From GCA-2730975 sp937893275 (lineage in GTDB: Bacteria > Verrucomicrobiota > Verrucomicrobiia > Opitutales > Seribacteraceae), in NCBI GenBank assembly GCA_963968595.1, contig CAXAHJ010000082.1:1-17641 (forward strand): a stretch of 17,641 nt of DNA. Reading direction: 5' to 3'. The notes under the pieces were generated by a model that saw only the letters and a program-made list of their open reading frames with translations, searched no databases and was not told where the DNA came from. This document shows, one piece after another, positions 7,180-14,373 of the stretch. Within the stretch, counting starts at the first letter, position 1. Each line of letters starts with the position of its first letter. Position numbers and translations under genes: made by a program.

Positions 7180-10100
7180 ATGAATCATAAATATCTCCAC
7201 ATATTTTTTCTATTCGCTCTGCTCAGCCTGTGCCCTGCATTGTCCCAAGCCGTCGAGCAACCCCTGCGGGCCGGAGCCTATGTGCAGGACGTGACCGGGT
7301 CCTTTGACTCCCTCTTGGTCAGCGGAGGTTTCACCGAGCGTCGCCGCGGCAAAATGAATCCCGGGGATCTCAAGGCCCGTTGCTTTGTTCTCCAGCGGGG
7401 CAAGGTGACCCTTGCCATTGCCATCGTCGACAGCTGCATGATCCCCCGGACCGTCTGTGATGAAGCGAAGAAATTGGCCTCGAAGAAAACGGGTATCCCG
7501 ACCAACCGCATCCTCATTGCCGCGACCCACACCCATAGCGCCCCTTGCGTCATGGATTACTGCCTTGGGACCATGGCCGACCCTGCGTATACCAAATTCC
7601 TGCCCCCCAAGATCGCCGAGGGCATCCGGCAGGCCCACGCCAAGCTTGAACCCGCACGCATCGGATGGAGCCAAGTCCGGGCACCCGGCTTTACCCATTG
7701 TCGCCGCTGGATTACCAGGCCGGACCGCATGCAATTCGATCCCTTCGGCAACCGGACCGTCCGGGCCATGATGCACCCGGGTTACCAAAACCAAAACTAT
7801 GTCGGGCCATCCGCTCCAATTGACGATCAATTCTCGGTGATCTCCATTCAAACCGCCGGAGGCAAGCCGCTCGCGGTGCTGACCAATTTCTCGATGCATT
7901 ACCATGGAGGTGGTGGCCCGGCGGATTACTTTGGTCTCTTTGCCGACCGTTTGGCCAAGCGCCTGGAATCCGAGGGACGAATTCCGGTTTGCGCCATGTC
8001 TCAGGGAACCAGTGGTGACTTGCATTGGATGAATTACGGCAAGCCTAACAAGGGCTCGAACGTATCCCGGTATGCGGATGGACTTGTCGAGCTTACGGCA
8101 CAGGCCTTGGAAGGGATCCGCTATCAATCTTCTCCGCCCTTGGAGATGGATCAGAAAGTCATCACCTTGTCTCGCCGGCTCCCCGATGAGCAACGCCTCG
8201 CTTGGGCCGACCAGTTGCTTGCCAAGATGAAGGGGAGGCGCCCGAAAAGCCGACCCGAGGTCTACGCCGAACAGGCCCGGTTCATTGACGAGAACCCGAC
8301 CGAAAAGCTGGTGCTTCAGACCCTGCGAATTGGCGACCTAGGCATCACCACGCTTCCCAACGAGGTCTACTCGATCACCGGTTTGAAGCTGAAAGCCCGC
8401 AGTCCGTTTCCCGCTACCTTCAATATCGAGTTGGCCAATGGGGCGGCCGGCTATATTCCGCCCCCCGCACAACATGCCCTCGGAGGGTACACCACTTGGC
8501 CTGCCCGCACGGCCGGGCTCGAGGTCGGTGCCGAACCGAAGATCGTCGAGACCTTGCTAAGTTCGCTGGAGTCCTTGGCCGGTAAGCCGCGCCGTGACCC
8601 TGTTCCTTCACATGGCGCTTATGCCAAGGCCGTGTTGACCGAAAAGCCCTTGGCCTATTGGCGCTGCGAGGAGTTCGAGGGCGGTCGGTTAACGGATGCC
8701 TCCGGCAATGACCGTCCAGGCAAAATCGAAGGCGTGGTGGCCTACCACCTGCCTGGTCCGAAGAACGGGTCGTTTTCCGGAGGGTCTCGCAATGCCTCCC
8801 TCCAACTGGCCGGCGGTACGGTTTCCGCCACCATCCCTGATGCCCACAGCCTCTCCTTCTGGTTCTGGAACGGCATGTCCAGTTCGGTCCGCGACAACAC
8901 GGGAGACCTCGTTGCTCAAGCTGATTCCTTTACCCTGCGCATCGGAGGCAAGGCGGACGGCGAAGCCCGCGGCCACTTGGTGCTTCAGGTCGGCGAAAAG
9001 AAATTCAAGGGAACCACGGAGCTCAGCCTGCGGACATGGCGCCAAGTCTTGCTTTCCTGGGACGATTCCACATTCAACGTTTTTCTCGACGGTAATCCCG
9101 AACCTGAGATTCAGGTCGAACTGTCGGGCAGGCCATCGGGTCTTTGGCGATTAGGTGGCGAACTGCCCTTCGAGGGGCGGATTGACGAGGTGGCCTGGTT
9201 CAAGTCCTCACTTTCCGGCAAGGACGCCAAGCGACTGCATTCCCTCTCCGGCATAACCCCTCCGCCCAAGCCTCCGCCACCACGGCCTGCGATGAAGCGC
9301 GGGCCCACCGATGCCTATGCCAAGGCAGTCATGCAAGCCAAGCCCATCGCCTACTGGCGCCTCCACGATTCGGCCAAGGACGCCGGTTCCAAGGGGTATC
9401 ACGGCAAGTTTGAAAAAGGCGCTGGCCCCAAGGCTGCCGATCAGGATGCCGATTCTTTTGAAGGAGGGCGCATGCGTGCCGAGATTGAAGGGATTGGGGA
9501 TACTTACAGCATCGAGTTTTGGTTTCGCAACAGCCTTCCCAATAATAGTCGTCCCGTGACCGCCTATCTCTTTTCGCGGGGCATCGACGGCATGAAGGAA
9601 GCCGAGGGCGATAACCTCGGAATTGGAGGAACCTACTCCTCGGCAGGCAGGCTCCTCGTTTATCAAGGAAACCAAAGCAAAGGTCTGTTGACCGGGTCGG
9701 TCAAAGTTGAACCCAAGAGCTGGCACCATGTTGCGATGGTGCGCGAGGGCGAGCGCATCCGGGTCTACCTCAACGGAAACCCCAAGCCCGATATCGATGG
9801 CAAGTTCGCCCGTTCCTACCCGAAAAGTCATCCCCAGTTCTTCCTTGGTGGCCGCAACGACAACTTCGCCAATCTTCAGGGGCACCTCGATGAGGTCGCG
9901 CTCTACGACCGCGCCCTGACACCCGAAGAAATAGGCGCTCATTTCAAGGCCGTGAAACTTACTCCGGCACCGAAAAAACAAACGAGTAAGGCATCGGCTC
10001 CCATGACTCCGGAAAACGGCCTGAAAGCCATCCACTTACCCAAGGGATACAAAGTGCAACTGGTGGCCGCCGAGCCTTTGGTCAAGGATCCCGTGGCCAT

Positions 10101-12771
10101 CGATTGGGGGGCGGATGGAAAACTTTGGGTCGCTGAGATGGCTGATTACCCGAGTGGTGTAAATGGCAAGGCAGGCGGGCGTGTCCGCTTTCTCGAAGAC
10201 AGCGATGCGGACGGGGTCTACGACAAGTCCACTGTATTTCTTGACGGGGTAAACTTTCCGGCCGGCATAATGAGTTGGCAACAAGGGGTGCTGGTTGCCG
10301 CAGCCCCTGATATTTTTTATGCCGAGGATACCACTGGCGATGGCAAGGCCGATAAGCGAATCGTTCTCTACACCGGCTTCAAGCAGGGTAACCAGCAACT
10401 CCGGGTCAACGGTTTGCGTTGGGGGCTCGACAACTGGGTGCACGGGGCGAACGGGAGCCACCATTCCCGGTACACCGCTGGGATCAAAATCAAGTCTTCG
10501 TCGGGTCAAACCTTTGAACTCGGAGGTTTCGATTTCCGGATCCGACCTGACGAGGGAGTATTGGAACCTCTCTCCGGGCCTTCCCAGTTCGGACGCTCGC
10601 GTGATGATTGGGGAAATTGGTTCGGTGTCCAAAATAGCTTTCCGCTCTGGCACTACGTACTGGAACATCGCTACCTTTCCCGAAATCCGGATTTCGTTCC
10701 GCCTGATCCGCGACGCATACTGACCAAAAGTAACCCGCTCGTCTTTCCCGCCAGGCCACCCCAGAAACGTTTCCACAGCTTCAATCAGTCCGGACGCTTC
10801 ACCAGCGCCTGTTCCCCCATGATCTACCGGGACGATCACCTCTTCGAGGACGACAACGTTTATGCTTTCACCTGTGAGCCCTTTCACAACCTGGTGCAGC
10901 GTGTGATCCTCAAGCGCGATGGTGAAAGTTTCACGGCCGAACGGGCGGAACCCAAGGATGAGCTGGATTTCTTTGCCTCGGAAGATCGCTGGTGCCGGCC
11001 GGTCATGGCGCGCACCGGGCCGGACGGAGCCCTCTGGGTCGTCGACATGTACCGCTACATGATCGAGCATCCTCAATGGCTCCCGGCCGGTGGCAAAGCC
11101 GAAATGAAACCGTTCGAGCGCTCGGGTATGGAATACGGTCGGATCTATCGGGTGTACAAGGAAGGGAAACCTCCTCGCCACATTCCCCGACTGGACAAGT
11201 CGTCCGCCAAGGAACTCGTGTCTCGTCTTGCGGAAAGCAATGGAATCATCCGGGACATGGCTCACCGGTTGCTGGTGCAGCGAAAAGACGTTTCCGTAAC
11301 CAAGGCATTGGTTGAGATGGCGGAAACTCATGCTTCCGCGAAAGCTCGTCTTCATGCCCTTTGCGCTCTCGACGGACTGGACCAGTTGAGCGCGACTCTT
11401 TTGAAAACAGCCTTTCGTGACCCTCATCCGGAAATCCGGCGGCATGCCCTGCGTCTTGCCGAATCACGATGGGACGGCAAACCGGAACTCCTCAAGGCAT
11501 CGATCCGCCTCGCCGATGACCCGCATGCCGCAGTCCGCCTCCAAGCCGCCTGCTCGTGGGGAGAATCAAAGAGCGCGGTAGCCGGTCATGCGCTGTCCAA
11601 GGTGGCGATTCGTGACGCGGGCAACCCCTATGTTCGGGCCGCCGCTTTCAGTTCGGCCGAGCCTCACTTTGACCGTCTCGCCCAAGCCGCCATCGAGCAC
11701 GGCGTGCTTATCGATGAAGTCCTGAAGCTGGGAGCACGTCGCAAGACTTCGCTGGACGCCCTTCTTGCAGGCCTGATGAAACCGGGCAAGGACGGATATG
11801 AACCCGAACAGTTCCGTTCTCTCGGGGGCTGGCTGAATCACAACCCCAAGGTCTCTCCCGAGATGGTCAAAGTCATGGCCAAGGCCCGGGAAGTTGTTGC
11901 TGATGGTTCTGCGTCCTCGGCGTTGCGGACCGCGGCGGTCGGGCTGCTTGCCCGACAGCCCGAAAGCTTGGCAGCGGACAAACGCCACCTGTCTGATCTT
12001 TTGACCCCACGGGTGGCTAGCGAGATCAAGTTGGCCGCCGTGCAGACGCTGGCCAGGGTGGGGGACGACGGGCTACCCGATACCTTGCTCAAGGGCTGGC
12101 CCGGTTATCTCCCGCAGGAACGCTCCCGGGTCCTCGATACCCTGCTGCAGCGCAAGGAGTGGACCCGCGCTTGCCTGAAGGCCATCGAAGCGGGTGCAGT
12201 GGGTCGGGGCGATCTCGATGCCGCCCGCCGTCAACTGCTGCTCAAGCATGCGGATCCATCCATTCGGAAAACTGCGGCTCACATACTGAATTCCGGTCCC
12301 CAGAAAGCGCGGCGCGAGCAAATCGAGGCCTATCGCTCCGCCTTGAAACTACCCGCGGACGAAATGCGGGGGAGGGTCGTGTTCGACAAACTGTGCGCCG
12401 TCTGCCACCTTCCACCGTTCGGACAACCCATGAACGGTCCCGATCTGCGCTCCATCACCGACCGGACCAAGGACGGACTCTTTAGCTCGATTCTTGATCC
12501 CAATCAGACGGTCGATGCTTCCTATGCCGGCTATTCCGTCACTCTTGCCGATGGCTCCGCCCTCTACGGGCGTGTGTTGTCCGAGACTTCCAACAACCTA
12601 ATCCTTCGCCTCCTTGACGGCAGCGACCGGCAACTGCTCCGCCGCGAAATCAAAACCCTCCGGAACAGTGGCCTTTCCCTCATGCCGGAGGGCCTCGAGG
12701 CAGGGATGAATCACCAGGAACTCGCGGACCTCATCCGTTTCGTGCAGACATTCGAACGGGACGACAAATAA
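7180..12771 (+). CDS. Giant secreted fusion: ceramidase-like domain, two LamG domains, PVC-type heme-binding CxxCH protein with HEAT-like repeats
   Basis: An 1863-residue exported protein. A signal peptide covers residues 1-24. About 30-470 is a neutral/alkaline ceramidase-like domain: AATHTHSAP with H117 and H119, SMHYHGG with H240, GTSGD with S278, NEVYS with E395, and Y437; these match the pattern of zinc ligands (His, His, Glu, Tyr) and the Ser-Gly-Asp region known for neutral ceramidases. LamG domains follow at about 480-690 and 710-926, joined by a Pro-rich linker. About 949-1323 is the PVC-type N-terminal (TIGR02604-like) propeller, with calcium-loop-like DSDADGVYD (1007-1015) and DTTGDGKAD (1050-1058). 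HEAT-like helices fill about 1343-1700. The C-terminal cytochrome domain has CAVCH (1739-1743) and the family-typical LMPEGL, the likely Met ligand. A GTG at 7111 would add 23 polar residues before the signal peptide, so ATG 7180 is preferred although it lacks a ribosome site. Substrate unknown. Confidence 0.9.
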   Translation: MNHKYLHIFFLFALLSLCPALSQAVEQPLRAGAYVQDVTGSFDSLLVSGGFTERRRGKMNPGDLKARCFVLQRGKVTLAIAIVDSCMIPRTVCDEAKKLASKKTGIPTNRILIAATHTHSAPCVMDYCLGTMADPAYTKFLPPKIAEGIRQAHAKLEPARIGWSQVRAPGFTHCRRWITRPDRMQFDPFGNRTVRAMMHPGYQNQNYVGPSAPIDDQFSVISIQTAGGKPLAVLTNFSMHYHGGGGPADYFGLFADRLAKRLESEGRIPVCAMSQGTSGDLHWMNYGKPNKGSNVSRYADGLVELTAQALEGIRYQSSPPLEMDQKVITLSRRLPDEQRLAWADQLLAKMKGRRPKSRPEVYAEQARFIDENPTEKLVLQTLRIGDLGITTLPNEVYSITGLKLKARSPFPATFNIELANGAAGYIPPPAQHALGGYTTWPARTAGLEVGAEPKIVETLLSSLESLAGKPRRDPVPSHGAYAKAVLTEKPLAYWRCEEFEGGRLTDASGNDRPGKIEGVVAYHLPGPKNGSFSGGSRNASLQLAGGTVSATIPDAHSLSFWFWNGMSSSVRDNTGDLVAQADSFTLRIGGKADGEARGHLVLQVGEKKFKGTTELSLRTWRQVLLSWDDSTFNVFLDGNPEPEIQVELSGRPSGLWRLGGELPFEGRIDEVAWFKSSLSGKDAKRLHSLSGITPPPKPPPPRPAMKRGPTDAYAKAVMQAKPIAYWRLHDSAKDAGSKGYHGKFEKGAGPKAADQDADSFEGGRMRAEIEGIGDTYSIEFWFRNSLPNNSRPVTAYLFSRGIDGMKEAEGDNLGIGGTYSSAGRLLVYQGNQSKGLLTGSVKVEPKSWHHVAMVREGERIRVYLNGNPKPDIDGKFARSYPKSHPQFFLGGRNDNFANLQGHLDEVALYDRALTPEEIGAHFKAVKLTPAPKKQTSKASAPMTPENGLKAIHLPKGYKVQLVAAEPLVKDPVAIDWGADGKLWVAEMADYPSGVNGKAGGRVRFLEDSDADGVYDKSTVFLDGVNFPAGIMSWQQGVLVAAAPDIFYAEDTTGDGKADKRIVLYTGFKQGNQQLRVNGLRWGLDNWVHGANGSHHSRYTAGIKIKSSSGQTFELGGFDFRIRPDEGVLEPLSGPSQFGRSRDDWGNWFGVQNSFPLWHYVLEHRYLSRNPDFVPPDPRRILTKSNPLVFPARPPQKRFHSFNQSGRFTSACSPMIYRDDHLFEDDNVYAFTCEPFHNLVQRVILKRDGESFTAERAEPKDELDFFASEDRWCRPVMARTGPDGALWVVDMYRYMIEHPQWLPAGGKAEMKPFERSGMEYGRIYRVYKEGKPPRHIPRLDKSSAKELVSRLAESNGIIRDMAHRLLVQRKDVSVTKALVEMAETHASAKARLHALCALDGLDQLSATLLKTAFRDPHPEIRRHALRLAESRWDGKPELLKASIRLADDPHAAVRLQAACSWGESKSAVAGHALSKVAIRDAGNPYVRAAAFSSAEPHFDRLAQAAIEHGVLIDEVLKLGARRKTSLDALLAGLMKPGKDGYEPEQFRSLGGWLNHNPKVSPEMVKVMAKAREVVADGSASSALRTAAVGLLARQPESLAADKRHLSDLLTPRVASEIKLAAVQTLARVGDDGLPDTLLKGWPGYLPQERSRVLDTLLQRKEWTRACLKAIEAGAVGRGDLDAARRQLLLKHADPSIRKTAAHILNSGPQKARREQIEAYRSALKLPADEMRGRVVFDKLCAVCHLPPFGQPMNGPDLRSITDRTKDGLFSSILDPNQTVDASYAGYSVTLADGSALYGRVLSETSNNLILRLLDGSDRQLLRREIKTLRNSGLSLMPEGLEAGMNHQELADLIRFVQTFERDDK

Positions 12772-12807
12772 CTTGAAAAAAGAGCCCTCCAGCAACAATC
12801 AACCCGG

Positions 12808-14241
12808 ATGAAAAATTCGTTCCTTCTTTCCCTTGTTGCAATCGGACTGTCTCTTGTCACGTGCTTTGAGTCGCAGGCAGTGGAGAAGAAACGGTCGTTT
12901 GAGTTTCTTGCGGGGGCGGCCACTGCCGACGTTACCCCGAAGAACGGGGTCTCGATGGACGGAGCCATCAGCAAGCCCGGCCCCGCCAAGGGTGTCCACG
13001 ATCCCCTGACTGCCCGGGCGATCGTCATGAATTCAGGCGGGACGACAGTTGCCCTTGCCATTGTGGATATGTGCATGATCGAGAAATCCGTTTACGATCA
13101 AGCCAAAGAGATTGTCCAAGAAAAAGTCGGGATCCATCCTTCTCACATATTGGCGGCGGCGACCCATTCCCATGCCACCCCTCGGGCTATCCACATTGGA
13201 CGAGGTCCGTTGGACGATGCTTATCACGTCTGGCTTTCCAAGCAGATCGCCGCCGCGATTATCAAAGCGCATGGTAACCTGGCCCCGGCTACCGTTGCCC
13301 ACGGTAGCTTTGAACAACCGTCCTTCATCAAGTGTCGCAGGTTTCTCTGCGAACCCGGTACTGTCGGGGCCAATCCCTTCGGGGAAACCGGGGAACGCAT
13401 AAAGTCCGTCGCCGGCCCGGGAGGAAAGGTGCTCCGTCCCGCCGGTCCGGTCGATCCGCAATTCTCCGTCCTGTCCCTTCGGCATGCCGACGGGAAGCCG
13501 TTGGCCGTGCTTGGAAACTTCAGTGTCCACTATTGCGGTGGTTACGCCGGGGGATTGGTTAGCGCCGATTATTTCGGCGCATATGCCAAAGCCTTGGAGA
13601 ACAAACTTAACGCCGGGGAAAAACATCCGCCCTTTGTGGGCTTGATGAGCAACGGTACCAGTGGCGATACCGGATCCATTCAGTTGAACTTGGGCAAAGC
13701 CAAGCCTTGGGATCGTATCAATGCATCGGGCAGGGCGCTGGCGGAGAAAACGCTGAAACTCATTGGAGGGCTTACCCATGCAGCGCCTAAGCAACTTGCC
13801 GCAAGGTCCGCCAACCTCGAATTCAGCGTGCGCAAGCCCTCGCCCGAACGCCTCCAATGGGCCAAGGACCTGCTGGCAGACCGCGGTGCCAAGAGCCCCC
13901 ATCGGTGGAGTCGGATTTATGCCAACGAAACCCTTCATTTGGCGGATTATCCGAATCGCTATGCCTTGCCATTGCAGGCCCTCCGCATCGGGGATATCGC
14001 CGTTGCGGCGGCTCCTTGTGAAATCTTCGCAGAAACAGGGCTAGCCATCAAATCCGGGTCTCCTTTCGAAAACACCTTTACGATCGAGCTGGCCAACGGC
14101 TATAGCGGTTATCTGCCCACACCGCAGGGGCATGAATGGGGCGGCTATGAGACATGGGCCGCCCGGAGCAGTCATCTGGAAATTGGGGCCGAGCCAAAGA
14201 TTCGAGCGATGCTCCTTAAGTTGCTGGGTTTATTGAAATGA
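12808..14241 (+). CDS. Neutral/alkaline ceramidase-like secreted protein
   Basis: A 477-residue exported protein, signal peptide about residues 1-24 (ending ESQA). It is a stand-alone version of the ceramidase-like domain in the preceding gene: AATHSHATP with H120 and H122, FSVHYCGG with H241, GTSGD with S285, CEIFAETG with E405, and GGYETW with Y447. The last 60 residues align well with the end of the partner's domain (TF-x-IELANG, GAEPKI). Neutral ceramidases use zinc to hydrolyse an amide bond in sphingolipids, but PVC genomes carry many members of this family of unknown substrate, and it is shorter than true ceramidases (which have an added C-terminal Ig-like domain). The HY-C-GG here replaces HY-H-GG in the partner. 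It begins 36 bases after the giant gene, so co-transcription is likely; there is no clear ribosome site. Confidence 0.9.
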   Translation: MKNSFLLSLVAIGLSLVTCFESQAVEKKRSFEFLAGAATADVTPKNGVSMDGAISKPGPAKGVHDPLTARAIVMNSGGTTVALAIVDMCMIEKSVYDQAKEIVQEKVGIHPSHILAAATHSHATPRAIHIGRGPLDDAYHVWLSKQIAAAIIKAHGNLAPATVAHGSFEQPSFIKCRRFLCEPGTVGANPFGETGERIKSVAGPGGKVLRPAGPVDPQFSVLSLRHADGKPLAVLGNFSVHYCGGYAGGLVSADYFGAYAKALENKLNAGEKHPPFVGLMSNGTSGDTGSIQLNLGKAKPWDRINASGRALAEKTLKLIGGLTHAAPKQLAARSANLEFSVRKPSPERLQWAKDLLADRGAKSPHRWSRIYANETLHLADYPNRYALPLQALRIGDIAVAAAPCEIFAETGLAIKSGSPFENTFTIELANGYSGYLPTPQGHEWGGYETWAARSSHLEIGAEPKIRAMLLKLLGLLK

Positions 14242-14323
14242 CCCCAAAGGTTTGTTGTTGATTTTTTGTTCGCATGGCCGGCTGCCAAGCAATATGAAAA
14301 ATATGCGGTGCGGAGACAGTGCT

Positions 14324-14373
14324 TGATTGTAATCATTGAGGATTCGTTTACTCTGAATCATTCATGTCATGAA
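14324..14373. promoter_or_regulatory. Cluster of three short inverted repeats before the second DUF1592 gene
   Basis: Within 50 bases lie TGATT-GT-AATCA (14324-14335), GATTC-9-GAATC (14341-14345 with 14355-14359) and TTCATG-T-CATGAA (14361-14373). The last overlaps the start codon at 14369. The 127-base gap 14242-14368 is the largest after the giant gene and may hold a separate promoter, but I see no convincing -35/-10 pair and no intrinsic terminator. The repeats could be operator sites or mRNA hairpins that affect initiation; each is short enough to be chance. Confidence 0.3.

Noticed and set aside
9257..9300. Pro-rich segment between the two LamG domains as a possible assembly join or repeat expansion
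   Set aside because: The frame is continuous, and Pro-rich linkers between domains are ordinary in secreted multidomain proteins.
10036..11445. A 469-codon minus-strand open frame inside the giant fusion gene
   Set aside because: It is antisense to the well-conserved PVC-type heme-binding region; the peptide resembles no family and lacks a credible start.
13033..13938. A 301-codon minus-strand open frame opposite the ceramidase-like gene
   Set aside because: The plus-strand frame has the signal peptide and all family motifs; this is its shadow. The same holds for the minus-strand frames at 7210-8193 and 9208-10035.
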